Of a DNA stretch of 64,000 nt, positions 24,396 to 34,225 are shown in pieces. The notes below the pieces were generated by a model, which saw only the letters and a program-made list of their open reading frames with translations, had not been told where the DNA came from and ran no database searches. Position numbers and translations under genes: made by a program. Positions within the stretch are counted from its first letter, which is position 1; each line of letters starts with the position of its first letter. Source of the stretch: Siphonodentalium dalli (taxonomy: Eukaryota; Mollusca; Scaphopoda; Gadilida; Siphonodentaliidae); the NCBI GenBank assembly GCA_032622095.1, contig CP136062.1:159708875-159772874 (forward strand). The letters run 5' to 3'.

Positions 24396-24652
24396 TTAAC
24401 TCTTTAATGATAGGAGCTGCGATGGTGCAGCATTAAAGATCATGTGCCAGTGCATTATATTATATAGGCGAGTCTCCCATCGGGAGCCTCGAATATATAA
24501 GAGAATGCACTGGCTTACAAAGTAAATATTGTTAGGCCCATGTATTCTCTTATATACGCGAGGATCCCTGTGGGAGACTCGCATATATAAGAGAATGCAT
24601 TGGAACAGGGTTTTCGCCAACATTCAGGAAGCTCCAGTCATGAAAGGGTTAA
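24396..24652. mobile_element. MITE family C copy
   Basis: TTAACTCTTTAATGATAGGA at the left and GCTCCAGTCATGAAAGGGTTAA at the right are inverted ends. Two palindromes of the CATTCTCTTATATATGCGAG type flank the spacer CTTACAAAGTAAATATTGTT. Four TTAA-flanked elements sit within about 1.3 kb here, in a row: D, C, E and nearby B. Confidence 0.85.
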
Positions 24653-24694
24653 AAAATCAAATTGGCATGATAAACCGAAATTGTCTAAGGAAAT

Positions 24695-25164
24695 TTAAAG
24701 GTACTCAATCCGACCAGACGGTCCCCATATCATCAAGATACAACAACAACAAAAACATTTTTTAAATACGCTTTCGTTATCAGAATCGATTAATTGCAAC
24801 AAAATAATGCTAACCACTGTCAACTATGGTATCAAATTTCCCAAAAGGTGTTATTTATCAACATTTTGTTCAAAGAAATATGGCCATGTTATCACTTGAG
24901 TATCACGAATATTGGCCGTATTACCAATTCATTTTAGAGTTATCCATCTTCATCCGCAATTTTGCCCGAGGCCGTCCGTTTGACGACGTTTTTTTCTGAG
25001 CCACAAATAATTGCACATCTCGAGAAATAACAAGCTTCAAGAATCGATATCTGATCACTCTGAGCTTTGATGGGTGGGTTCCTCGACTCGAATCAAATAT
25101 TTTTTTACCCCGAAGCCAAAGAAATAGTAATTTAGGAGCGTTAATTCGGATAATGCATCTTTAA
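24695..25164 (+). mobile_element. MITE family E, best full copy
   Basis: TTAAAGGTACTCAATCCGAC at the left and GGATAATGCATCTTTAA at the right. The ends are only loosely inverted. Internal landmarks are ACAACAACAACAAAAACAT, CACTGTCAACTATGG, CATCTTCATCCGCAATTTTG, CTCGAGAAATAACAAG, TTGATGGGTGGGTTCCTCGA and CAAAGAAATAGTAATTTAGG. No coding content. Confidence 0.85.
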
Positions 25165-26100
25165 ATTTTGTCATATTTTGATTTTTGTGTCAAATCTTAC
25201 CATGGATCTTTAAATATTGAGGGAGATATTAAAGAGCGCGTGTTAAATCCTGCCAATCACTAACTGTGGTAACCTGTACCGTTGCGTGACACGTGTACCT
25301 GTTTAAATTGTGTAATTCTAGAGTGAAATGGGTTAACACAAGGGATGTTACTCTATAAACTATACAGCTCTACTTCCGTGTTATTTTGTTTTGATAAAAG
25401 CGGATATCTGTCTCCATCCATACTACTGAAACTGAAACTATGATGAAGTGGTGTGTGTTATATACAATATAACGATCGTTCGCTGGTCAGGTTACGTTTC
25501 ACTCAGCTTTCTATAAGTAAGTTGTACTTATCGATCTGATCATTCAGTGGATGTTTGTGGATGTTTGTGTGCGTGTATGTAATGACTATGGAGTTATCTA
25601 TCTTTTATCACTCAAATATATCTCCATTTGTCCGGGAGCTGACATGATACCCATGCATGCACGTCCTGCGCCCCCTAGATTTAACTTCTTATGTGCCTCA
25701 ACGTTTAAAGACATATTATGAACTTGTTCTGGCGCGTGAACGTGATAAATGAGTATGCAGGCGCTATGTAAACTGGAGGCCTATGTAGCATTCTACTAAC
25801 ATCGCCGAAAATATCTCAAGCACATCGACCGTTCCACTCCAAAGAAAACATTGTCTGAACTACGCTCAACTTTAAATATTTACTTCTCGATTCGGGACGA
25901 TAAACTAACGAAAAGGATTACGCCATCGAGAGTCACTGCCTTTAATGAATATATAAGAATGACGGTGTGTGTTGTCAATTTGGATATAATTTTTGTAAGA
26001 ATAACTACTTTTAGCAGGATTATACTTCATTTCTGGTTTATCACCGTACCGGAGTGTTTCACATCACTTTAAACGATGTTAACACACACACACACACAAA
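25165..26100. other. No gene recognised
   Basis: Mostly unique AT-rich sequence. I see no open frame above chance and no repeat shared with the rest of the window, apart from a short CA-rich stretch at 26084-26098. A promoter or intron could not be excluded. Confidence 0.5.
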
Positions 26101-26360
26101 GGTGGCCGTGTAGACATCAGACAAGATGTCGTCCATCATGGCCGCCGTTTTTCAGACTGGGCATTAAGTCGGTTTGATGCAAATTATAGCGGGAAAATCT
26201 TGTCAAATGTATACAATTGTATATCTATGTCATTGTGAAGCTATGACATGTCACCTTTACGGGGCAAAATTGGAACTCCCCATCCAAGATGGCCGTTACA
26301 AGAAAATCACAATTGAGATTCCAGTCATTTTTCAACAAGAAATGAGCAGTACTGTGTAAT
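26100..26360. repeat. Dispersed repeat with AAGATGGCCG blocks
   Basis: ATTATAGCGGGAAAATCTTG, AAATGTATACAA, GTGAAGCTA-GACAT and CCATCCAAGATGGCCG occur in the same order at 63655-63800. A preceding CATCATGGCCGCC block resembles the 18.5-19.2 kb repeats. Confidence 0.8.
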
Positions 26361-27169
26361 GTAGGTATTGGTGGGGAAACAAACCGCCCTTTGTCATATA
26401 GTACATTTCGATTTGATGGGTCACCAACCAACTTGCTTCTTCGATCATGGCGAATCATATGCATCTTCTTTGTTTTCAGGTTAAAAAAAAATCCACTGAC
26501 GTGTATACGACTGACTCAATGAGACCCTAGCATACAGATGTCTACAAATCAAGGTAAATATTATTGCTATATGCAACATGGGGGAGGGGTATAAAAAAAA
26601 TTCGAAGAACGGTACGTATATATGATGGGGTGGTGCATAGGTGGTCAAGTGCTCCCAAAAGCATTTTTTCCCGCAACTCTAAACAAAAAAGGTTCCTCCA
26701 TACTTTTCAATTATTTTTGGCCTTAAAACTTAGAGGTAATGTAATGTTAACATCAAAACTGCCAAAAGCAGTCAGTATATATCGTTTTAGTTGTAAAATG
26801 ACCCAGTATAATTATATCAGTCTATGTCACTTCGAACATAACATGGTGGACGCATTACATCAGCAATCCCTGAATGCCAAGTCAAACTGAGCTAATCACA
26901 TACACCAGTCTGTAACAGGTAGTTGATAGGAACAGAGTGAATGGTGAAAATTCTAAATTCTTCCGAAAATGTTTTATTTCGTGTTTCTAGAGCGTGAAAA
27001 ATCCACACACAAAAGTATCATACGTGTCTGAAATTGTTTTCCGACCAATACCCCCCTCCCCCGAACTGAGACATCTGGCCGCCATTATTTTCGAGCAAAC
27101 TATGACGTATGTTCCCGGCCCTGAAATATCAAAGTCTCGCTGACAATCATCGAATTTTTCCCGGGTTAA

Positions 27170-27254
27170 CATTTACTGGCGTGTTTAAGATCACCTCCAG
27201 TCTAGATTCTAGACTGGATGTGATATCATGTGATCTTAAACACGCCAGTAAATG
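27170..27254. repeat. 85-bp palindrome
   Basis: CATTTACTGGCGTGTTTAAG then ATCAC pairs with GTGATCTTAAACACGCCAGT then AAATG. An inner hairpin TCCAGTCTAGA/TTCTAGACTGGA forms a second stem. A (TAATGG)n tract follows at about 27274-27337. Confidence 0.85.
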
Positions 27255-27364
27255 CACTACATTGAGTTTTCCATGTAATGGTAATGGTAATGCAAAAAAT
27301 GTCAAGTAATGGTAATGGTAATGGTAATGCATTACTTTGCAATGTAATGGACCCATCCCTGGGC

Positions 27365-27665
27365 TAGAATTTCTTTGTAAAACATGGCTGCCGGCAACCA
27401 TTTTTATATTTTACTCTTTACATGACTAAGTACATTGGCACACCCTACAGACCACATCCTCCATACGATCGTCGCCATCATTTTTTTTTCACAATTTCGT
27501 TGAAAAATATGGCCGTCGACAGCTATTTTTTATTTTACTCTTTTCATTGCTAAATCCTTCGGCACACCCTACTGTCCCTACATGCCACATCCCTCGTCCG
27601 ATCGTCACATAACTTCATATGATTCTTCGAGGTGACCTCCTGGTGGCAGCTATCAAATGTTGCCA
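27365..27665. repeat. Dispersed repeat R2, tandem copies
   Basis: Two copies of the block AAACATGGCTGCCGGCAACC / ATATGGCCGTCGACAGC, then TATTTTACTCTTTACATGAC, CGGCACACCCTAC, CATCCCTCGTCCGATCGTCA and GATTCTTCGAGGTGACCTCC. The same blocks recur at 30110-30500 and 33158-33560. R2 is the host of the LINE at 30501. Confidence 0.85.
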
Positions 27666-27960
27666 CAACCTTTAAAATTTCAGGTAATCTCCAAGTCAAC
27701 GTTCTTGGAAATGTTGATCACTACCAGCAGGGCCAGAATAATGTGGCATATGTTCAGACGGATGGACAGCCTGGTCCACAGAGAAATCGACATCATTATG
27801 ACGCTGAAAAACTCCCAAGTATGTATATGCCATGCAGAGCTGACCATAAGCTAGACCATGCAACGAATCTCTACTCTGACTTACGTCCGAAGAGATCATA
27901 CTCCACCAGCTCAAAACCTAGGAACTGTTTAATGTTCTGACAGGGAAGTTTATAACATTG
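27665..27960. other. Unidentified segment with raised GC, possible old coding remnant
   Basis: Open in more than one frame. One plus-strand frame reads MLITTSRARIMWHMFRRMDS and on to QVCICHAELT; the opposite strand reads YLGVFQRHNDVDFSVDQAVH. Base composition is richer in GC than its surroundings. I recognise no family, and the ends coincide with repeat R2 on the left. It could be a fragment of an unrecognised transposon gene. Confidence 0.2.
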
Positions 27961-28609
27961 AAAAAGCAATGTATAGATTATATAATTCCTTAATGCGTTT
28001 CACAGTAGGTGAAGGCCCCAGCTCGAGATAGCATGCTTTATGTGACATTCATGAGCCGATATTGCTTTGTGTCGTTTACAATCATGGAATTTCTCCAGGG
28101 TAATCAATGCAAAATTTATTACGATATCGACTCCCAAAAGTCACAAAAATAGTGCAATCTTGATCAGGGACCACCCCAATGCTGTGATATAGATTATATA
28201 GGAACGAGTGTTTACAAAGAATTATATTCCCTGTGTTGTTTGTTCAATGTTATAAAGTTCCCCAGAACTAGTCATGCTGTTGGTTTCAAAAGTCTCTGAA
28301 TCGTAGAATAAGGTAACCAGATTTCCATTATTTGAAAGTTTGTTGAGTACGAAGTAATGTTACGGATGGCAGGTTAGCCGGAATGCGATAATACCAATTG
28401 TCGTTGTCGAGGAATTGTTGTACAGTTTACAAGCAAATGTATCAAATAAATGTTATATTATATACATACTAGTCCCATATAGTCATTTAAGTCATTGTAT
28501 AGTCAGTGGGTGGCTTGAGTTTACGCCCATTATCAACATAATGTTGTACACGATCATGTGTGCCACGCGGTGCCCACTCCACTATCCGTGAATGATTTTG
28601 ATTACGTCT

Positions 28610-28812
28610 TGTACTCGGAAATTCGTAATTTAATTTATGGCTCCAGCCATAAATTAAATTTATATCAAATTATTAACTTTGATTTTAAGATAACCTATCA
28701 ACCGGAACATTTACAGAATACAACTCAAATTACTCAGTGTTCTATATATTATCGATATTAGATCGTTGTTATCACCGGGAATTTATTTAAAATGGCGTAC
28801 TGTACCCATTAA
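28610..28812. mobile_element. MITE family F, partial
   Basis: CTCCAGCCATAAATTAAATT, CAACCGGAACATTTACAG, CGATATTAGATCGTTGTTAT then CACCGGGAATTTATT and the terminal GTACTGTACCCATTAA match the right third of 57622-58274. The left part is missing. Confidence 0.8.
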
Positions 28813-28973
28813 ATGTGTGCCCAATGACACGAGCCACCACATTTACAAAATAATGTCTGAAGGCCCAAAGCACATTACAATAAATGTTCCATTACATGTC
28901 GGATCGGGAATCTATGTTATATCTGGTAAATTCAACATTCGTTTTTTCTGTATTTTCCAAAGATGTCAGCAAA

Positions 28974-29035
28974 ATATAGACCAATGAGCTCTCTCCCATC
29001 AAGATATAGACCAATGAGCTCTCTCCCAATAACTC
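28974..29035. repeat. Two-copy 34-bp tandem repeat
   Basis: ATATAGACCAATGAGCTCTC then TCCCA occurs twice in direct succession. No other content recognised between here and the foldback at 29419. Confidence 0.9.
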
Positions 29036-29418
29036 ATCCCGGATTCTACTATAAAACCTCATATCGAACAGATTTGGAGAGTTTGGCGTTCAAATTTTAC
29101 AACCTCAACAAAATGGAACACCGACCGGTTTAGATCATATTACAATCTACAACTGCAAGTGACAAGATTATCAAAGAAGCCATCCTATATACAACAAAAA
29201 GAACACGGAGGTTGATGGCAATCAACACATATACATTAATAAATAATTAACTAGAACTGAAATTGGAAAAGTCTTTGAACTCTGAATTCAGTTGAAAACT
29301 AAACAGACATAATTCAGAAAGCACTTTCAAAATGGAAAACGGAAAAATTATTTCAATTTAAAAAGGAAAAGTAATTATTGTGACGTAAAATTACTGTAAT
29401 TATTTATTTGAATACTCA

Positions 29419-29605
29419 TTGTCACTGAGTCGCTTCCATATTGGATCCATCCAGCTCCGTTCCGTTTTTTAGCGCTACAGGTCAAAGTTCTGTTATTGCA
29501 TTCCATATATGGAGCTTTTGATTATTAATGAATTCCGTATATGGGATGCTACTTTGACCAGTACCGGGGCTGGATGGATCCAATATGGTCGCGACTCAGT
29601 GACAA
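29419..29605. mobile_element. 187-bp foldback directly upstream of the Death-domain exon
   Basis: The left arm is TTGTCACTGAGTCGCTTCCA then TATTGGATCCATCCAGC; the right arm is GCTGGATGGATCCAATATGG then TCGCGACTCAGTGACAA. An inner stem, CATTCCATATATGGAG-type and CCGTATATGGGATGC, lies around the centre. It ends about 100 bp before the predicted splice acceptor of the next feature, so it would lie in that gene's intron. Confidence 0.85.
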
Positions 29606-29704
29606 GGCGATTATATGAATTACGGAGGTTAAGAGTCGGGTTGACTCGTCGTTCAATAATTATGATATGATGATGCAGACGAATCTTTGTTAATATCTTT
29701 GTAG

Positions 29705-29976
29705 CGACATGCCGCCCTATCGCACAGAATGACCTTGACATTGTCTCGGATAACCTTACCGAACCAGAGTGGAGATCATTAGCGAAGAATCTCGGACTTT
29801 CGTCCAGTGTTGTGTCTCAGATCGCATCGGACTTCGAAAGTGATGGCCTCTTCGAGAAAGTTTATCAGACGTTACGGAAATGGACGAACACATCCGACGA
29901 AGCTCCGACAAATACGAAGCTTGCCGAACAGTTGGTCGCAATCGGTCGCGGTGATATCGCGTGTAAACTGAGTTGA
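29705..29976 (+). CDS. Death-domain protein, terminal exon
   Basis: A frame without its own ATG runs from a plausible splice acceptor (ATATCTTTGTAG, ending at 29704) to TGA at 29974-29976, about 90 codons. The translation has the Death-domain pattern: WRSLAKNLGLSSS (helix 1-2 region), a glutamine and leucine spaced before TLRKWTN (helix 4-5, with the conserved tryptophan), then LAEQLVAIGRGDIACKL at the end (helix 5-6, with the usual GR-DIA). Death domains pair with each other in apoptotic and innate immune signalling complexes such as those of FADD, MyD88 and ankyrin-type proteins. The length of about 85 residues is right for the domain, and the stop follows helix 6 closely, so the domain would be C-terminal. 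Upstream exons were not found; the 5' neighbour is a foldback element. Which Death-domain protein this belongs to cannot be told. A processed or orphan exon remains possible. Confidence 0.72.
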
Positions 29977-30109
29977 GATAGCAACGGATCATAACGGAAG
30001 AGTTCAGTCCCCCGCTACGCTGAACTGATCACTGCCATCACATGCACAGAATGTGAGGAAATCTCTCATCGTTTAGCTCACTTGACGAAGCCAAGATTGA
30101 TCTATTGCC

Positions 30110-30500
30110 ATGTGTTGGCGTCCGTCGCTTGTCCGTTCGTCCATCAATCTGTCCATCCATCCATATGTCCGTCAGCAATTTACGTTAGAACGCCCTTATA
30201 CCAGTCACATGTCTCATCCGATCGTCAGCAAACTGCATGTGGATCTTCGGGGTGACCTCTTGGTAGGAGCCTCCCTTTTTATCCGAAATTCGTTTCAAAA
30301 AAACATGACCGCCAGCAATCTTGGATTTCAAATTTGAATTCATCGGCACACCCTGCTGCTCGCATTTATTGGAGAATTGTTTTGAACATTTACAGTCATG
30401 TTTAGGAACACCTCTTAATTGGAGCTATCGAGTTTTAACGAATTTCTATAAAAAACATGGCGGCCGACTGCCATCTTGGATTTTACTCTTTGCATGACTA
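30110..30500 (+). repeat. Dispersed repeat R2, left part of the interrupted copy
   Basis: Carries GTTAGAACGCCCTTATACCA, CTCATCCGATCGTCAGCAAA, GATCTTCGGGGTGACCTCTT, CATCGGCACACCCTGC and ATGGCGGCCGACTGCCATCT then TGGATTTTACTCTTTGCATG. It ends at TGACTA (30495-30500), where the LINE begins. It resumes at 33158. Confidence 0.85.
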
Positions 30501-31557
30501 CAAGGCAATAGCATTATCATCGGCGGTCGGTAAATTGTTTAACAAAATAATTAATCGTCGGTTAATCGATTTCTTGGATGTAAACAATATTATCAGCGAA
30601 AACCAATTTGGTTTTTCGAAAGGGAAGAGCACCATTGATGGAGCGTTTGTTCTGCACGCGGCCATTCAAAAATACAAAGGATTGGGTAAGCCCCTATATG
30701 CTGCATTCATAGATTTCAGAAAAGCGTTCAATACAGTTGACAGACAAATACTTTAAAAAAAATTGAAATGCCCGGGCATTAAGGGACACATACTGCGGGT
30801 AATACAATCAATATATGACAATAGCTACTATATCATCAAAACAAACAAATGGTTGGGGCCTCCATGCTTATCCACGATAGGCGTCCGGCAAGGATTAATA
30901 TTGTCCCCAAACCTTTTGAAAATCTTTATTGATGACATTAATAATGAGTTTGACAGTCCTTGCGATGCTGTCCATTTAGGCAATGATATACTTAATCACA
31001 TTTTATTCGCTGACGACCTGGTTTTACTTTCGGATACTCCGAGTGGACTACAGCGCTGTCTAAACAGACTAAATACATACAATGAGACCAATAAACTCAC
31101 CGTGAACACTGATAAAACTAAATGTGTGGTGTTTAGAACTAGGTAAGCTAAAACTTCACCAAACTTTCACATTGGAAATCAAAAGTTGGAAAATGTTAAT
31201 GAATACAATTAACTTGGAATTAAGTTTAGTAATACTGGTAGATTCTCACATGCAATGGAAGAATTGAGTGCTAAAGGACTCAAAGCAATGCATTCACTAT
31301 TTAACGCATGTACAAACGACGCACCGATTCCACTAGTGACGTCTTTAAAACTCTTCGATAGATTAATTAAGCCGATATTGTTATATGGTAGCGAAATATG
31401 GGGTGTTGAAATAACCACAAAAAATCACTATCGCCTGCCACGTGAGAAGGTACACATCAAATATTGTAAACGGTTACTCGGAGTCGGCATATTTTCTTCG
31501 AACAATGCTGTACGCGCTGTGTTAGGGAATAGGGAGCCACCCACTATTCATTGACGT
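30501..31557 (+). pseudogene. LINE reverse transcriptase, decayed
   Basis: The frame carries most of the reverse-transcriptase core: IALSSAVGKLFNKIINRRL, ENQFGFSKGKSTIDGAF, AAFIDFRKAFNTVD (catalytic aspartate region), GVRQGLILSP, then HILFADDLVLLSD with the FADD catalytic pair, and TVNTDKTKCVVF. After that comes the thumb/connector with KPILLYGSEIWGVE. In-frame stops lie just after IDRQIL-type sequence (about 30754), after FRTR (31143) and near 31210, so the protein cannot be made. The RNA-template enzyme copies LINE RNA at a nicked chromosomal target; here it is only a relic. Confidence 0.92.
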
Positions 31558-31583
31558 GGCATGCAGACTTTCATCTTATGTAA

Positions 31584-32039
31584 TTAAAGGCCCACTTAAT
31601 TTTCGAACCCCCAGATTACTTTATACAAAATATATGCCATATTATATACCATTTGAAAGAGGAAGCTCCAAAACATTGTGTTATCAACTTGTCCCGCGTA
31701 ATCAACTGAGGACATAATGTTTTTGTTGAGTTTTGTCATCAAGATTGAAGTAAAAAGCAGTATTATTTTCAATGCAGGGGGAATAACTCTATATATTAAC
31801 GATTGAGTTCTTCCCCTTTATTGAAAAAGATTGAATTCTGTTGCATTCTGGATGTCAGAGGGGGGAAGTCTTCAGCAGTATTCTATTTCCCTGTGGGCAT
31901 CTTCTGAGACACAGATGTTTCAAATAGTGATGAATTATAGTATTTTAATCATATTTTATGGCATAGATTGTTATTAAAACCGTATATCAAGTCACTATAA
32001 AAAAATAATCGGAGACTCAAAAATTAAGTGGGCCTTTAA
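31584..32039. mobile_element. MITE family D inserted in the LINE
   Basis: TTAAAGGCCCACTTAATTTT and AAATTAAGTGGGCCTTTAA at the ends. Removing the element and one TTAA joins the LINE frame as ...LSSYVIKIMSRSD... without a shift, which gives the exact insertion site. The interior matches 23827-24308 (reverse) and 41207-42367 (same orientation). Confidence 0.92.
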
Positions 32040-33118
32040 GATAATGTCACGGTCGGACTGTAATCTGCTCCGCAGTGCTGCGTTTGAACAGCAAGTGGCA
32101 TCGGTTAAGAAATCAATCTTTAACCCTTTACCCAACAAACCGGCCAAAACCGGCCAAATAAAGCTTCAACAGCCTAAAATATCTTCGGTCTGTCTCAATA
32201 GAACCATACAAATATGGATATCATTGGAACCGGCTCCTTGACCACATTGTGATAGTTACAGTTATGCCCTGTGCCAATGCATTCTCTTATATATGCGAGT
32301 CGACCATAGGTCGCCTCGCATATATAAGAGAATGCATTGGCCTAAAAAAATCTTTTTTTTAACACTTTTTACCATTTTTTCTTACATTCTTTAACAATTT
32401 TTAATGTGTTAAGCCAATGCATTCTCTTATATATGCGAGGCGACCTATGGTCGACTCGCGTATATAAGAGAATGCATTGGCACAGGGCCGTTCTGTTGGG
32501 TAAAGGGTTAAAACGACAGAATCACTGCATGGGGTGGAATATTGCAGACCTCAAAAATCCGGGTCCCGTTCTGAGTCAATTCAAAAGAAATCTTATTGAA
32601 GATTATTATTTTTATTTCAGACGAGTCTCACTGATGAATGTTCAAAAACGGGAAGTAATAAATTACGAACATACCGACTTTTCAAACTTAAGTACGAAAT
32701 AGAACCTTATCTTCTTCACACAACATCAATAGAAAATAGAATCGTTTTCACTAGACTGCGTATAAGTAATCATAAATTGGCTATTGAAAAGAGACGCCAC
32801 ACTCAACTACCGACGGCATTGGAACAAAGACTGTATATTTGTTCCGATGATGCTATTGAAGACGAAAACCACTTTCTTTTAGAATGTAGTGCTTACCGCA
32901 CAACACGGCTCGAACTCATAAATATTATGAAGACACAGTTCCCAGATTTTGAAAACATGACCCAAACCGAACAGCTTGTCAAAATCCTATCCAACAATAT
33001 TTCAAATTCATGCAATTCAATTTATGCACATTCAGCTTTACTCAGGTTATATATTACCATCTATTATATTGTTCAATGTACAACTTTGTGTTATTATGTT
33101 TGCATACTGTCCTTATAA
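32040..33118 (+). pseudogene. LINE C-terminal region, interrupted
   Basis: Resumes after the family D MITE with MSRSDCNLLRSAAFEQQVAS, is broken again by the family A MITE, then reads WNIADLKNPGPVLSQFKRNL and TRLRISNHKLAIEKRRH followed by YICSDDAIEDENHFLLEC. The last stretch corresponds to the C-x2-C ... H-x4-C segment of the copies at 55313 and 60463; here the second cysteine has been lost. Frame changes occur across the family A insertion and at a stop near 32702. Confidence 0.85.
32120..32511. mobile_element. MITE family A, complete copy with paired palindromes
   Basis: TTAA at 32120-32123 and 32508-32511 flank CCCTTTACCCAACAAACCGG at the left and CTGTTGGGTAAAGGG at the right. Inside, 67-bp palindromes at 32274-32340 and 32414-32480 face each other across a T-rich spacer. 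The left subterminal block (AAGCTTCAACAGCCTAAAAT, GGTCTGTCTCAATAGAACC, GACCACATTGTGATAGTTAC) is missing from the right side, so the element is asymmetric. TTAA and the CCCTTT end are classical for piggyBac-type transposons. Confidence 0.93.
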
Positions 33119-33157
33119 GGATGTTTTGTCAATAAAACTTAAACTTAAATTTAAACT

Positions 33158-33560
33158 TGACTAAATGCTTTCGCACACTCTATATAGACCACATCCCTCA
33201 CCCGAGCATCACCAAAATGCATATGGTTCTTTGTGGTGACCTCTAGATTCTAGTTTGCCATCAAATATTTCTGAATTATGTTGAAAATCATGGCCGGCAG
33301 CAGCCATCTTAGATTTTACTCTTTGTATGACAAAATCCTTCGGCACACCCTACATGCGACCTCCCTCATCCAATCATCACCAAATTTGATATGGATCTAA
33401 ATCCTTCGGCACACCCTACATGCGACCTCCCTCATCCGATCATGACCAAATTTTATATGGATCTTAGGGTTGACATCTAGATGGGAACCATCTTTCGAAA
33501 TTCGTTAAGCAGCCATCTTGGATTTCAAATTATAACCCTTCGGCACACCATGCAGCTACA
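33158..33560 (+). repeat. Dispersed repeat R2, continuation after the LINE, plus further units
   Basis: TGACTAAATGCTTTCGCACA resumes the R2 sequence that stopped at 30500. Then come CATCCCTCACCCGAGCATCA, GGTTCTTTGTGGTGACCTCT, ATGGCCGGCAGCAGCCATCT and a duplicated CCTTCGGCACACCCTACATG block at 33338 and 33405. Confidence 0.85.
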
Positions 33561-34009
33561 GTTGGTACAACTAACACTGAATAAGCTGAACCGGACTCAG
33601 ATGAACAGATTCCGATTAGAGAATATTCTAACCCCGTGCATGGATTGCATTTTGTTGTTGTTGTTGCTGCTATTGTCTTTAAATAATATATAAAGTGTAA
33701 TTTCTCTCAACTTCCTTCGTCTCATTTATAATCAGTATTTTCCTCAGTTGTGTTCCAAGTGTTTACACATAAGTCAGATAAACGATGATTTATGCATATC
33801 ATATCTGGAATAGATTAAGAACAAGAAGTTGCACATTGGTCATTTCCCCACTCTTTTGAAAGCAGTCATGCTGATGGCGATCCTCCATTCCAAATTTCAT
33901 TCAGCTACGATAACCCGAGGCCGCGATACATGCCAAGGTGGGGTGAGGGACAACCCGACTGTCTCAATCAATCCTATATATCTCCCCATAAATTGGAAGT
34001 TTTAAAAAC

Positions 34010-34225
34010 TTTTTCGACAACAAAATCGAAAAAATTTAAGATTTAAAGTTTTTATTTTATTTTTAAGACGTTTTTAAATTTGAAAGCACTAATAATTACA
34101 AATATATCGAAAAATTTAAAATTTAAAACATTTTTTTTTTAAAACTTTTTTTTATATTTCGAAAGCATAAATAAATAAAAAAGATTTACAAAATTAAAAA
34201 AAAATTAAATTATTTCGAAAGTACT
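34010..34225. repeat. A/T low-complexity block
   Basis: Runs of A and T with imperfect TTTAAAATTT-type repetition, ending near a GGGGGGG tract at 34243. The stretch 33560-34880 contains no recognisable gene. A C tract lies at about 34792-34804. Confidence 0.8.

Larger units (their letters stand above)
30501..33157 (+). mobile_element. 5'-truncated LINE (non-LTR retrotransposon), interrupted by two MITEs
   Basis: Flanked by TGACTA at 30495-30500 and 33158-33163, a clear target-site duplication, and lying inside repeat R2, whose sequence continues on both sides. The 3' end is an AAACTT-type simple tail, preceded by AATAAA (about 33131). Net length without the two inserted MITEs is about 1.8 kb. 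It starts inside the reverse transcriptase, so the 5' end, endonuclease and any ORF1 are missing, as in abortive target-primed insertions. The jockey/I/CR1-like type is suggested by the domain order and a C-terminal cysteine/histidine motif; I do not assign a clade. Confidence 0.9.

Noticed and set aside
26564-26890. 108-codon plus-strand frame as a gene
   Set aside because: No motif, ordinary composition, length at chance level, and repeat sequence on both sides.
31584-32039. Assigning families D-G firmly to piggyBac
   Set aside because: The TTAA flank could equally be a TA target plus TTTAA-type termini, as in Tc1/mariner MITEs. Only A and C have the CCCTTT ends that favour piggyBac.
32274-32340. 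CRISPR repeats, because of short palindromes with spacers
   Set aside because: Only two modules per element, in opposite orientation, with constant spacers and transposon ends. The genome is eukaryotic.
30501-33157. Active LINE
   Set aside because: Three in-frame stops, frame changes, loss of a C-terminal cysteine and two MITE insertions rule out function.
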